A stretch of 64,000 nt of DNA, taken from positions 62,001-126,000 of the forward strand of contig CAWJAJ010000016.1 of NCBI GenBank assembly GCA_963840805.1, in the 5' to 3' direction. Numbering within the stretch: position 1 is the first letter of the stretch; each line of letters opens with the position of its first letter. Position numbers and translations under genes: made by a program. The notes under the pieces were generated by a model. That model was not told the origin of the DNA and ran no database searches. It saw only the letters and a list, made by a program, of their open reading frames with translations. The stretch comes from CADEEN01 sp963840805. Lineage in GTDB: Bacteria; Pseudomonadota; Gammaproteobacteria; Burkholderiales; Burkholderiaceae_C. Shown in pieces: positions 25,480-35,275 of the stretch.

Positions 25480-26688
25480 TCATCTCGACGACGCGGCCAC
25501 GCCGACAGGCCCAGCGTCCAACTCGGCGTAATAGGCGCGGAGAATTTCAAGCACTTCCGGACGGCTGAACTCGGCTGGCACCGGATGGCCTTCGGACAGC
25601 CACTTGCGCAATTGCGTGCCGCTGACCTGAAGCCGGTCTGCGTCGCCATGCGGGCAGGTGCGGCCGGAGGCCATGCCGCCGCACCGGTAGCACCAGAAGG
25701 CGACATCGATCTTCAGCGGCCGGGTCTCGAGCGCGTCGGGCGGAATCTGATCGAAGATGTGGTGCGCCTCGAACGGGCCGTAGTAGCTGCCGACGCCCGC
25801 GTGGTCGCGGCCGACGATCAGGTGCGAGCAGCCGTAGTTCTGCCGGAACAACGCATGCAGCAGCGCCTCGCGCGGGCCGGCATAGCGCATGTCCAGCGGG
25901 TAGCCGGACTGCACGATCGTCGAGGGCACGAAGTAGTTCCTGGCCAGCGCGGCGATGGCCTGCGTGCGCACCTCGGCCGGGATGTCGCCGGGCTTGAGCG
26001 CGCCCAGCAGCGAATGCACCAGCACGCCGTCGCAGACCTCGATCGCGACCTTCGCCAGGTACTCGTGCGAGCGGTGCATCGGGTTGCGCGTCTGGAACGC
26101 CGCGATGCGCGACCAGCCGTACGACGAGAACAACTTGCGCGTCTGCGCCGGCGTCATGTACAGGTCGCCATACTTCTCGGGGAAGCCGCCCTGCGACAGC
26201 ACCTTGATCGGACCCGCCAGGTTGACCTCGGGCTGCTCCATGACCATCTTGACGCCGGGATGCGCCGGGTCCGTGGTCCTGAAGACGCAAGCGCACTCGT
26301 GCTGCCTTGTCGATGGTGTACTTCTCGGTCACCCGCATCGTCGCCAGGCACTCGTCGCTGTCCGGGTCGACCAGCGCGATCTCCTGGCCGACGTCGATCG
26401 TGAGTGCGCCGTCGCGGCGTCGGCCGACAGCGTGATCGGGATCGGCCAGAACAGGCCGCTGGCCGTGCGCATGCCGTCGCACACGCCGCGCCAATCGGCC
26501 TGCGACATGAAGCCATCCAGCGGCGTGAATCCGCCGATCCCCAGCATCAGGATGTCGCCGCGCTCACGTGAACTGACCCGCAGCCGGGGCAAGGCGGCGG
26601 CACGCGCGCGTTCGCGCTCGAGCTCGACGCCCTCGAGCAACAGAGGTCTCAACTCGGCGGCGCCGTGCGGACGGACCAGGTTGCTCAT
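25480..26688 (-). CDS. sat: Sat, ATP sulfurylase (two apparent frameshifts)
   Basis: Sat converts APS and pyrophosphate to ATP and sulfate, the final energy-conserving step of this route. The locus codes for about 402 residues across three frames: an N-terminal part (MSNLVRPHGAAELRPLLL..GGFTPLDGFM), a middle (ALTIDVGQEIALVDPDSDE) and a C-terminal part with QTRNPMHRSHEY, the GRDHAGVGSYYG motif and a Cys-rich CYRCGGMASGRTCPHG. Breaks of one base are near 26410 and 26301. All core motifs survive, so I think these are sequence errors. Start ATG at 26688. Confidence 0.9.
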
Positions 26689-26898
26689 TGGCACCCGCCG
26701 ACATGGCAGATCAAACTCGAGCCTTGCTGCCCGTGAAACCTTGCGCGCGATCGATCGGCGCGCTGCGATGGGTCATCGTGAGAAGTCGCGTGAGTCATCG
26801 GCGCATCGTTGTCGCAAAGGAGTGCACGGCGCGCACCAACATCGGGCGGCTGCATCACCACGATCCTAGTCAGGTCATTTCAAAAGAAAAAGCGGACA

Positions 26899-26912
26899 AT
26901 TGCGTTCACAAT
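26899..26912. promoter_or_regulatory. ATTG-N6-CAAT dyad in the sat/LysR divergent region
   Basis: ATTGCGTTCACAAT, a short dyad, overlaps the probable ATG (26911) of the LysR gene in an A+T-rich stretch of the 222-bp region between sat and the regulator. It could be a LysR self-binding site. Evidence is only the symmetry and the position. Confidence 0.3.
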
Positions 26913-27856
26913 GACCGGAAAAATCAGATCACTACATCCCACCCCACGCGGCCAACCGGCTGCGCCTGAACCTGCGCCAGCTCGAGGTCTTCGTGGCCAC
27001 CGCGCGCGCCGGCTCGACGCGCGCCGCGGCCGACCACGTGGCCCGCTCGCAGTCGGCGGCCAGCGCCGCGCTCGCCGAGCTGGAGCAGTCCTCGGCGTGC
27101 GAGCTGTTCGACCGCGTGCGCCGGCGCCTGGCGTTGAACGAGAACGGCCGCGCGCTGCTGCCGCTGGCGGCCTCGCTGCTCGACCAGGCGGCGGAGCTGG
27201 AGCACCTGTTTTCCGGCGAACACGCCGCCCCGTTGCGCCTGGCCGCCAGCCTGACGATCGGCGAGTACCTGCTGCCCGATCTGCTGGCTCGCTGGAAGCT
27301 GGACCATCCGCTGAGCCCGGTGCGGCTGTTGATCGGCAACACCAGCGAAGTCATTGCCGCCGTGGCGGCGTTCGAGGCAGATGTCGGCTTCATCGAAGGG
27401 CCTCAAACCCATCCGCAGTTGATCGTGCGGCCCTGGCTGAACGACGAGATGGTCATCGTCGCGGCACCGAGCCATGCCCTGGCCGGCCGCACCGCCAGTG
27501 TGCGCCACCTGCGCGAGGCGACCTGGGCTCTGCGCGAGCCGGGCTCTGGGACCCGCGAGGCGGCCGATCGCTGGTTGCTGGAGCGCGTCGGGTCGCTGCG
27601 GGTCGAGTTCGAGCTCGGCAGCCCGGAGGCGATCAAGCGGCTGGTGGCCACCGGTAGTGCGCTGGCATGCCTGTCGCGCGAGGTCGTGGCACGCGAGTTG
27701 GCCCAGGGCACCCTGGTCGAGCTCGCGACGCGACTGCCGCGCGCCACGCGCCGGCTCGCGATGGTGCTGCATCGCGACAAGCACCTCGGCCGCAGCACGG
27801 ACAACTTCGTACGCCACTGCGCGGCATTCGCGACGACCGCGCCAGCGGTGCCCTGA
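26911..27856 (+). CDS. LysR-family transcriptional regulator (start region disturbed)
   Basis: The helix-turn-helix reads LRLNLRQLEVFVATARAGST..VARSQSAASAALAELEQ, followed by a normal LysR effector domain with LRLAASLTIGEYLLPDLL and IGNTSEVIAAVAAFEADVGFIEGPQ. In this frame no ATG, GTG or TTG lies between the in-frame stop at 26912 and the middle of the HTH, whereas ATG 26911 is in another frame. A one-base indel between 26914 and 26960 is the simplest explanation. It is divergent from sat, so it may control sat-apr. The effector is unknown. Confidence 0.82.
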
Positions 27857-27936
27857 GCGCCCTGGGCGCGCCGGGCAAGGCCGGGCCGGGTCAGGGCCGA
27901 TGGTGCCCGGGCCGCAGACCGGTTCAAAATGCAGGC

Positions 27937-29128
27937 ATGCAATCTGATCGGCCTGTCGACCGTTCGCCGCCGCTGCCGGCGGAAACAGGCCTGCTCGCCG
28001 AGATTGCAGCCGGCCTGGCCACGGCCAGCGACCTGAGCCAGTTGCTCGCGCGTTTCCTCGACCCGATCGTCCGCCTGGCCGGCGCGCAGGCCGGTGCGGT
28101 GCGGGTGCTGTCCGAGGCGGGGGATCAGTTGCAACTGGTCAGCGCGCTGGGCCTGCCTGAGGGCCTGTGCAGCCAAAGCGCGGCAGTGGACCGGCATTGT
28201 GGCCACTGCGGCGCCGCCGCCGACGGCCAGCAGATCGTCTGGGCGACGGACCTCAAGAGCTGTGCAGACCGTACCGGAAACGACTACTTCGGCCATGACT
28301 GCCGGCGCCTGCTTGGCCGTGTCGCTGCAGCACCGCGGGCGCACGCTGGGCGTCTACAACCTGTTCTTCGCCGACGCGGAGGAGCCCTCGCCCGAGATCC
28401 AGTCCATCCTGCGGTCGATCGGCGAGTTGCTGGGCCTGGCGCTGAACAATGCGCGTCTGGAACAGGAGAACATGCGCAGCACGTTGATGGCAGAGCGCCA
28501 GATGATGGCTGCCGAGGTGCACGATTCGCTGGCGCAGTCGCTGGCCTTCGCGAAGATGCGCATGCCGCTGCTGCACGACGCGATGCTCGCGCACGACGAC
28601 GCGCGCGCACAACGGTACTACGACGAGGTGCGGCGGGCGATGACCGAGGCCCACGCCAGCCTGCGCGGCATACTCACGCACTTCCGCGTACCGATGGACC
28701 CGCAAGGCCTCGTGCACGCGCTCGGCGCCAGCGCCGAGGACTTCCGGCGCAGCACCGGCACCGAGCTGGACTTCGTCAACGAGTTGCCGGGTTTGAAACT
28801 CTCGGCCGAACAGGAAACCCAGGTGTTCCACATCGTCCAGGAGGCCTTGACCAACGTGGCGCGTCATGCGAGCGCGCAGCATGCGCGCTTGCACATTGCC
28901 GCGGCCCGGCCGGGCGAGCTGGAGATCGTCGTCGAGGACGACGGCGCCGGCCTGCCACCGACGGGCGGCAGCGGCACGCATTACGGCATGGAAATCATGG
29001 TCGAGCGCGCGCGCCGTCTCGCCGGCACCCTGGAGGTCGCTGCCCGCCAGGGCGGCGGCACGCGCGTGCGGTTGACGTTCCCGGTGCATGCGATCGACGC
29101 GGCCACGGCAGCCGCGAGGGCTGCCTGA
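27937..29128 (+). CDS. NarX-like sensor histidine kinase with GAF domain (one frameshift)
   Basis: The kinase has about 397 residues and no membrane segment. The N-terminal GAF-like domain contains CGHCGAAADGQQIVWATD and ADRTGNDYFGHDC, cysteines that could bind a cluster or sense redox. It is followed by a coiled coil, a HisKA_3 H-box (EVHDSLAQSLAFAKMRMPLL) and an HATPase (VFHIVQEALTNVARHASA, VEDDGAGLP). An extra base near 28313 breaks the GAF domain; both halves are conserved. The stop overlaps the response-regulator ATG (TGATG), so the pair forms a two-component system. Confidence 0.88.
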
Positions 29129-29814
29129 TGGTCGCGCCGCGCATCATCCTGGTCGACGACCATGCGCTGTGCCGCACCGGCTTGACCGACCTGCTTCATC
29201 ACCGCGGCAATATCACCGTGGTGGCCGCGCTGGGAAACCCGGACCAGGTGGCGCCCGCGTTGCGTGAACACCAGCCCGACTTGCTGGTGCTGGATCTGCG
29301 CATGCCGACGACCGACGGGCTGACCTTGATGCGGCGGCTGCGCGCCGAGGGCTTCGACACCCCGGTGCTGATCCTCACGATGAGCGACTCCGAGGCCGAT
29401 CTGGCGGCCGCGTTGCGCGCCGGCGTGCGCGGTTACCTGCTCAAGGACATGGAGCCCGAGGACGTGATCGCCGCGATCGAGCGTGCGGCGCGCGGCGAGC
29501 TCACCGTGGCTCCGGCGATGACGCCCAAGCTGGCCAAGATGCTGCAGACCGGCTTCAAGGACGCCGGCCGCAAGGATCCGCTCAACAGCCTGACCGAGCG
29601 CGAGCGCCAGATTCTCGACCACCTCGCGCGCGGCGAGAGCAACAAGGCCATCGCGCGCACTCTGGACATCAGCCACGACACCGTCAAGCTGCACGTGCGC
29701 CACATCCTGTCCAAGCTCAACCTGAGCTCGCGCGTCGAAGCGGCCGTGTTCGCCGTCGAATCGCGCAGTGCAGCCGACGGCCGCTCGTCGAGCGACACCC
29801 CTTCGAGCAACTGA
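29128..29814 (+). CDS. NarL-family response regulator
   Basis: The product has 228 residues. The receiver domain has the acidic pair IILVDDHAL, the phospho-acceptor in LLVLDLRMPTTDG, and the Thr/Lys positions LILTMSDSEAD and GYLLKDMEPED. The C-terminal LuxR-type HTH is LTERERQILDHLARGESNKAIARTL..HDTVKLHVRHILSKLNL. This closely follows the NarL pattern. NarL proteins bind TACYYMT-type heptamer pairs, and TACCC-N5-GGGTA dyads lie upstream of tusA, soeA and dsrA. Regulation of those units by this protein is inferred. Confidence 0.92.
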   Translation: MVAPRIILVDDHALCRTGLTDLLHHRGNITVVAALGNPDQVAPALREHQPDLLVLDLRMPTTDGLTLMRRLRAEGFDTPVLILTMSDSEADLAAALRAGVRGYLLKDMEPEDVIAAIERAARGELTVAPAMTPKLAKMLQTGFKDAGRKDPLNSLTERERQILDHLARGESNKAIARTLDISHDTVKLHVRHILSKLNLSSRVEAAVFAVESRSAADGRSSSDTPSSN

Positions 29815-29818
29815 GCGC

Positions 29819-30694
29819 TCAGACCGCTTGGGAGCGGCCCGGCGCCGGCGTGAGCACCCGATCGAGCGGCACGTCGTCCAGTTCGGCGGCAGCGGCAGTC
29901 ACGGTGCGTTCGCCGAACCAGGCCAGTTGGTCGTGCAGGCGCACGACCTCGCCGACGATGATCAGGCACGGTGACTGCAGCCCGGCCTCGGTCACGCGCA
30001 GGTGCAGGTCGGCCAAGGTCGCGGCGACGACGCGCTGGTCGAGCGTGGTGCCCTGTTGCACCACGGCCGCCGGCATGCTCGGGGCGACGCCGTGCGCGAT
30101 CAACTGCGCGCAGATGTCGGCCAGCCCGTTCAACCCCATGTAGATCACGACGGTCTGGCGCGGCCGCGCGAGCGCCGGCCAATCGAGGTTGCAGCTGCCG
30201 TCCTTCAGGTGCCCGGTGACGAACAGGCACGACTGGGCATAGTCGCGATGCGTCAGCGGAATGCCGGCGTAACTGGCGACGCCGCAGGCCGCGGTGATGC
30301 CGGGCACCACCTCGAACGCGATGCCGTGCGCCGCCAGCACCTGCAGTTCCTCGCCGCCGCGGCCGAACACGAACGGGTCGCCGCCCTTCAGGCGCACCAC
30401 CTGCCGGCCCAGGCGCGCCTGCCGCACCAGCAGCGCGTTGATGTCGTCCTGCGCCATGCTGTGGTTGCTGCGCTCCTTGCCGACGTAGATCCGTTCGGCC
30501 CGGTCGTCGATCAACTCCAGCACGCCTTCGCCGACCAGATGGTCGTAGACCACCACATCGGCCTGTGCCAGCAGCCGCGCCGCGCGCAGCGTCAGCAGAT
30601 CGGGATCGCCCGGCCCGGCACCGACGAGGAAGACGCGGCCCACCGGGGCGCGGTAGCGCGCCAGCAGCGCGTTCATGTCGACAAACGAGTTCAT
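29819..30694 (-). CDS. cobA: Uroporphyrinogen-III C-methyltransferase (SUMT) for sirohaem
   Basis: The product has 291 residues and makes precorrin-2, the first step to sirohaem, which DsrAB needs. SAM-methyltransferase motifs are FLVGAGPGDPDLLTLRA, VVRLKGGDPFVFGRGGEE and VVPGITAACGVASYAGIPLTHR. It lacks the CysG oxidase/ferrochelatase half. It is the last gene of the dsr transcript and converges with the response-regulator gene four bases away. ATG at 30694. Confidence 0.93.
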   Translation of the reverse strand: MNSFVDMNALLARYRAPVGRVFLVGAGPGDPDLLTLRAARLLAQADVVVYDHLVGEGVLELIDDRAERIYVGKERSNHSMAQDDINALLVRQARLGRQVVRLKGGDPFVFGRGGEELQVLAAHGIAFEVVPGITAACGVASYAGIPLTHRDYAQSCLFVTGHLKDGSCNLDWPALARPRQTVVIYMGLNGLADICAQLIAHGVAPSMPAAVVQQGTTLDQRVVAATLADLHLRVTEAGLQSPCLIIVGEVVRLHDQLAWFGERTVTAAAAELDDVPLDRVLTPAPGRSQAV

Positions 30695-30711
30695 GGGTGT
30701 CCTCTCGCGTT

Positions 30712-31053
30712 TCACGAACAACCGCTGCAGCCACCGCTGCCGCAGGCCTTGGCGGGCCGTTCGGCGGCGGCGTCCTCGGGCATGAAGATGAAGTTGAAGC
30801 TGCCGGGCTCGATCTCGACGAAGTCGAGCACCACGCGCTCCAGCATCGGCTGGCTCGGCGGCGCGATCAGCACGTCGACGCCGTGCAACTGCAGCGGCAT
30901 GTCGCCCTCGCGCGGTTCGTCGAAGCCCATGCCGTATTCGACCGAGCCGTCGGCGCCCTGCCGCGCGGCAACGCGCAGCGCCATGCCGGCCGCGTCGCTG
31001 CGCGCGGCGGCGGCGAGGATTTCCTGCGAGGCGTTCGGAGTCACTGAAAACAC
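30712..31053 (-). CDS. dsrR: DsrR-like A-type (IscA-fold) protein
   Basis: The product has 113 residues from a GTG at 31053. The A-type scaffold fold is seen in SVTPNASQEILAAA, ALRVAARQGADGSVEYGMGFDEP and LDFVEIEPGSFNFIFMPED. DsrR of Allochromatium is an IscA homologue encoded after dsrN and lacks the IscA cysteines. Here the central Cys is also absent, but the C-terminus is cysteine-rich (ACGSGGCSGCS), unlike a plain DsrR. It follows the DsrC paralogue and precedes SUMT. Confidence 0.78.
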   Translation of the reverse strand: MFSVTPNASQEILAAAARSDAAGMALRVAARQGADGSVEYGMGFDEPREGDMPLQLHGVDVLIAPPSQPMLERVVLDFVEIEPGSFNFIFMPEDAAAERPAKACGSGGCSGCS

Positions 31054-31076
31054 GTCGGTGTTCCTTTCATCACGAG

Positions 31077-31429
31077 TCAATGTTCGCCCTTGGTGCGCAG
31101 CAGCCCGGCCAGGCGGTTGCCCTGCTTCTGCGGGCCGCCGATCGGGAACAGGTCGTGCAGGTAGTGGTTGTTGCCGCGTGCCGGCCCCCACCGCTGCGCA
31201 AAGTGCTTGATCATCACGCGCACCTGCGCCTGCACGCCGTGCTCGTGGAAGTACTCGCGCAGGTAGCGAATCACCTGCCAATGCTCGTCGGTCAGCGCCA
31301 GGCCTTCCTCGCGGGCCAGGGCCTGCACGAACGCCTCCGACCATCGGTGCGGTCGATCAGGTAGCCCTCGTCGTCGGTGGCGATGGCGCGGCCCTGCACG
31401 TCGACGGTTCTTTGCGCGAGGGTCATCAT
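31077..31429 (-). CDS. DsrC-superfamily paralogue lacking both cysteines (RspA-type; one frameshift)
   Basis: The locus codes for about 117 residues. The N-terminal part (MMTLAQRTVDVQGRAIATDD, EGYLID) and the C-terminal part (WSEAFVQALAREEGLALTDE, HWQVIRYLREYF) join across a missing base near 31340. The C-terminal arm reads LHDLFPIGGPQKQGNRLAG and ends RTKGEH: both DsrC cysteines are absent (Asn at CysB, no CysA). Members without cysteines are classed as RspA-type and are suspected regulators. It lies between dsrN and the dsrR-like gene. Confidence 0.85.
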
Positions 31430-31441
31430 CGGCGGCCCTCC

Positions 31442-32849
31442 TCAGGCGGCGGCGGCCAGCGGCGCCACGGCGGCGGAGCGCCGCACGCGCTGCCGGCGCA
31501 CGAAGTCGACGAAGCGCGGCGCCCACGACGTGCCCGCCGCGCTGCGCAGGTGGGCGTACGACGCGAGCAGGTTGTGCACCCGCACGCCGTCGTGCACGCC
31601 GTCGACGCCGTGGCCGCGCTGCACGCGGTAGGCAAAGGTCGACGGACGGATCGAGGTTCTCGAGGCTCGAATGGTGAAACTCGTGGCCGCGGATCGGGCC
31701 CGCTGCCGCTTGGGCCCAGGGCATCGCCGCGGTCTCCTGCAACTGCACGTAGCCGCGGCCCACGGGCCGCTCGTGCATCACCGCATCGCCGGGGATCGCG
31801 CCGACCATGCGCGCCGTGCGGCCCTGCCAGGTGATGCTGCGCGCCAGGTACATCAGGCCGCCGCACTCGGCGTAGGCCGGCAGGCCGGCCTCGATGGCCG
31901 CGCGCAGCGCGCTGCGCAGCGGCACGTTGGCTTCGAGTTCGCGCATGCAGGCTTCGGGAAACCCGCCGCCGATGAACAGGCCGTCGATCGCCGGCAAGCG
32001 CGTGTCGTGCAGCGTGTCGATCGGCACCAGCTCGGCGCCCGCCGCCTGCAATGCCGCGAGGTCGTCCGGGTAGTAGAAGCCGAAGGCGCGGTCGCGCGCG
32101 ATGCCGATGCGCACGCTGGCCTGGCGCAGCGGCGCGGGCGCAGCCGGCGGCACCTCGACGCCGGGCCCGGCCGAGGCCGCGAGCGCGCGCACGCGATCGA
32201 GGTCGACCTGCGCGCCGACGATGCGGCCGATGGCCTGCACGCGCGCCTGCGCATCGTCGAGTTCGGCGCAAGGCATCAGGCCCAGGTGCCGCTCCATCAC
32301 GGCCAGCCGCGCGTCCTCGGCCACCGCGCCGAGCACCGGCACGTCGGTGTAGTGCTCGATCACCGCGCGCAGCTTGGCCTCGTGGCGCGCGCCGCCGAGG
32401 CGATTCAGGATCACGCCGCCGATGCGGATGTCGCGGTCGAAGGCCTGGTAGCCGAGGATCAGCGGCGCGATGCCGCGCGTCATGCCGCGCGCGTCGATCA
32501 CCAGCAGCACCGGCAGGCCGAGCCGGCGCGCCAGCGCGGCATTGCTGTTGCTGCCGTCGAGCGCGAGGCCGTCGTACAGGCCCTTGTTGCCCTCGACCAG
32601 CGCCAGCTCCGCGCCGCGCAGCCCGTCGACGAAGCAGCGCACGAGCGCAGCGTCATCCATCAGGTACGCATCGAGGTTGAAGCACGGCCGCCCTGCGGCA
32701 CGTGCCAGCCACATCGGATCGATGTAGTCGGGCCCCTTCTTGAACGGCTGCACCACCGTGCCGCGCGCGGCCAGCGCGGCGCACAGGCCGAGCGTGACGG
32801 TGGTCTTGCCCGAAGACTTGTGCGCGGCGGAGACGAGCAGGCGGTCCAT
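31442..32849 (-). CDS. dsrN: DsrN, sirohaem a,c-diamide synthase (CobB-like; one frameshift)
   Basis: DsrN uses glutamine and ATP to amidate sirohaem for DsrAB. The locus spans about 468 codons. The N-terminal P-loop-type domain starts MDRLLVSAAHKSSGKTTVTL with KKGPDYIDPMW and NLDAYLM. The glutamine amidotransferase domain has FIGGGFPEACMRELEAN and the nucleophile in AYAECGGLMYLAR, and GHEFHHSSLENLD follows. An extra base near 31637 splits the last 65 residues. It directly follows dsrP (two bases). Confidence 0.9.
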
Positions 32850-32851
32850 CG

Positions 32852-34036
32852 TCAATGCTTTCCAGCAGGCGCGGGCTCGTCGGCCGGCAGGAAATCGAGC
32901 ACGCGCACGCCGACGAGCGTCAGCAGGAACGCGGCGCCGAGCCCGCCGACGCCGAGCAGCAGCTCGGGCAGCGACGGCACGTAGCGCGCCACCGCGCCGT
33001 CGCCGAAGGGGCTGCTGACCTGGTAGCCGGGGAAGATCTCGAGCGGGAACGCCTGGCCGCCGATGATGAAGACGAACAGCCAGGCGAAGGCACCGAGCAC
33101 GACCAGCGCCGATGCCGCGAGCGCCGTGCGCGCGCTGGCCAGCTTCGGGTGGAACAGCAGCAGCATCGGCAGCACCGACCCGAGCGCCACGAAGCCGCCC
33201 CAGAACAGCAACGGGTACACCGCCGGGCCACCGCGGCCGACCAGGATGAAGGCCTCGAAGGCGCCCTGGCGCGCGAAGTAAAGATTGGTCATGTGGTACA
33301 CGATCACCAGGTACAGCGACGCGGCGACGAAGATGCCGAGCAGCCGCGCCATGCGGCGTTGCGTGTCGGGCGCGAGCGAGCGACCGCCGCCGCCGGCCAG
33401 CGCCGACTGCACGAGCAGGAACACCGCCAGCCCCCAGGTCAGCGACAGCACGATGAACAGCGGCGCCAGCAGGGCCGACTGGTAGGCCTGGCGGGCAACC
33501 AGGAAGCCGAAGATCGAGCCGGTGCCTGTCGTCAGCACGAAGCGCCAGACCAGCACCGCCACACCGGCCGGCTTGGCGTAGCCGTTGAAACGGCGCTCGA
33601 ACATCGTCCACAGGTACACGGCGACGAAGCCGACCATGCCCGAGTACAGGAAGATGTTCCAGGCGAAGACCGACTTGAAGTTGTAGTGCGTCGCGGCGAC
33701 GACGATGCGCTCGGGCCGGCCGAGATCGAGCATCAGCACCATCAGGCCGCCAGCCAGCAGCGCGACGCACAACAGGGCCGACAGCGGCGCGTGCGGCTTG
33801 TAGGCCGTCTGGCCGAACACCGAGCCGACCGATGCGACGTTGAGCACGCCCGACGCGGCGACGATCATGAAGATCGCGAACACATGCGGCAGGCCCCAGA
33901 CGATCTGGTTGTTCATGCCGGTGACGATGTGGCCGTGCAATTCCATGAAGTGCGCTGCGACCAGCCCGATCAGCGTCACCGCGCCGCCGAGCGAAGCCAG
34001 AAGCCAGAAGTTGCGGTCAGCGTCCTGCGTGGCCAT
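32852..34036 (-). CDS. dsrP: DsrP, NrfD-type membrane subunit of DsrMKJOP
   Basis: DsrP is the quinone-interacting membrane subunit of the DsrMKJOP transmembrane complex. The 394-residue product has about ten helices. Features include GMNNQIVWGLPHVFAIFMIVA, LLDLGRPERIVVAATHYNF and a second bundle ending LLLGVGGLGAAFLLTLVGV. It overlaps neither neighbour and is spaced three bases from dsrO. Intact. Confidence 0.95.
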   Translation of the reverse strand: MATQDADRNFWLLASLGGAVTLIGLVAAHFMELHGHIVTGMNNQIVWGLPHVFAIFMIVAASGVLNVASVGSVFGQTAYKPHAPLSALLCVALLAGGLMVLMLDLGRPERIVVAATHYNFKSVFAWNIFLYSGMVGFVAVYLWTMFERRFNGYAKPAGVAVLVWRFVLTTGTGSIFGFLVARQAYQSALLAPLFIVLSLTWGLAVFLLVQSALAGGGGRSLAPDTQRRMARLLGIFVAASLYLVIVYHMTNLYFARQGAFEAFILVGRGGPAVYPLLFWGGFVALGSVLPMLLLFHPKLASARTALAASALVVLGAFAWLFVFIIGGQAFPLEIFPGYQVSSPFGDGAVARYVPSLPELLLGVGGLGAAFLLTLVGVRVLDFLPADEPAPAGKH

Positions 34037-34039
34037 GGC

Positions 34040-34792
34040 TCAGACCCCGTGGTAGCGGACACCGGGGTCCAGCTTCAGATCGGCGCGCAACTGCGTGGTC
34101 TGGATCTCGCGCACGCGGCGCGCGATCTCGCTGGCGGGATCGTTCAGGTCGCCGAAGACGATCGCGCCGTGCCCGGCCTGGCTGCAGGCTTCGGCGCAGG
34201 CGGTGGTTTGCGCGCCCTTGTCGATGCGGTGCACGCACAGCGTGCAGCTCTCGACGCAGCCCTTGCCGCGCGGCACGTCGGGTTTCTGATCGACCAACGG
34301 CTCGTGCACGAACGAGCGCGCCTGGTAGGGACAGGCCATCACGCAGTAGCGGCAACCGATGCAGGTGTGGCGGTCGACCAGCACGATGCCGTCGGCGCGT
34401 TTGAACGAGGCACCGGTCGGACAGACGTCGACGCAGGGCGGCTCGGCGCAGTGCTGGCACATCACCGGCAGCGAGGCGCTGCGCCCGGTCTTGATTTCCT
34501 TGATCTCGACCTTGCGGATCCACTGCGCGTCGGTCGGGCGCTGCGCGGCGGCCAGGCCGTTCTCGGTGTTGCAGGCGGTGACGCAGTCGCTGCAGCCGCT
34601 GGCGCACTTGGTGGTGTCGATCAGCATGCCCCAGCGCACCTTCGGGCTGGCACCCGCCGTCGCGGCCGGCGTCGTGCCCGCGCCCGACGCGGGCGTGGCC
34701 GCCTGCGCGATCTCGATCAGTTGGATGCCCGGCGCGAGCATCACGCCGCCGATCGCGGCGGCGGCGACACCGAGAAAACCGCGGCGGCTCAC
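34040..34792 (-). CDS. dsrO: DsrO, periplasmic iron-sulfur subunit of DsrMKJOP
   Basis: The product has 250 residues from a GTG at 34792 that overlaps the dsrJ stop (GTGA). The Tat motif SRRGFLGVAAAAIGG leads, followed by the cluster-binding groups KCASGCSDCVTACN, CQHCAEPPCVDVCPTGA, CIGCRYCVMACPYQAR and CTLCVHRI. It links periplasmic DsrJ to DsrP. Confidence 0.94.
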   Translation of the reverse strand: MSRRGFLGVAAAAIGGVMLAPGIQLIEIAQAATPASGAGTTPAATAGASPKVRWGMLIDTTKCASGCSDCVTACNTENGLAAAQRPTDAQWIRKVEIKEIKTGRSASLPVMCQHCAEPPCVDVCPTGASFKRADGIVLVDRHTCIGCRYCVMACPYQARSFVHEPLVDQKPDVPRGKGCVESCTLCVHRIDKGAQTTACAEACSQAGHGAIVFGDLNDPASEIARRVREIQTTQLRADLKLDPGVRYHGV

Positions 34793-35164
34793 TTCGTCGG
34801 CCCCTGCGCCAGCTTGGGCGACTTGCTTGTATGGCACTCGAAGCAGTCGATCGTCACCGCCGCATAGGTATGGCAGCTGACGCAGAAATTGGTCTCGACC
34901 TTGGCCACGCTGGCCGTCTTGACGCTGGCATGACAGTCGATGCAGCCCTTCAGGCTGTACTTCGCGCCGCGAATACCGCCGCGCACGGTGTCATCGCGCT
35001 GGTGCTTGAGGAATGCCATGTGCATGCGCCGCATCACGGCCGGCGGCTCCACGCACTGCGACCCCGCGCCGCAGCCTCGATCACCGGCCGCGGTGTGCGG
35101 CCATGTCGGCCGCCAACGCGCCGCTGGCGGCCACCAGCAGGCCGCCCGCCACCACCAACTCCAC
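34789..35164 (-). CDS. dsrJ: DsrJ, triple-haem cytochrome c of DsrMKJOP (one frameshift)
   Basis: The locus codes for about 125 residues. A signal peptide (VELVVAGGLLVAASGALAAD, GTG at 35164) and the body are in different frames, joined near 35078-35090. The body has the DsrJ pattern QCVEPPAVMRRMHM, LKHQRDDT and three haem sites: KGCIDCHAS, FCVSCHTYA and DCFECHTS. The cysteine-bearing N-terminal stretch that supplies the unusual His/Cys-ligated haem is next to the break, so exact residues there are uncertain. An REP-like repeat precedes the gene. Confidence 0.85.
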
Positions 35165-35188
35165 CCGAGCCAACGTCCGCCGCGTCCA

Positions 35189-35274
35189 AGCGGACGCCGC
35201 GGATCCGGCTTTGCCGGTCCGCTGGCGTCGCCCCCCCGGGGGGGAGGCGCCGCAGGCGCTTCGGGGGGGGGCCA
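35189..35274 (+). repeat. REP-like intergenic repeat, copy 2 (dsrL stop)
   Basis: It has the core GCCGCGGATCCGGC, a G/C-only inverted stretch and the end GCGCCGCAGGCGCTTCGG. It ends one base from the dsrL stop at 35276 and separates dsrL from dsrJ. Same orientation as copies 1 and 3. Confidence 0.8.
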
Positions 35275-35275
35275 T

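Noticed and set aside
26809..27657. A 282-codon plus-strand frame starting before the LysR gene
   Set aside because: After the first residues it is an out-of-frame reading of the LysR gene; only its ATG at 26911 may be the true start.
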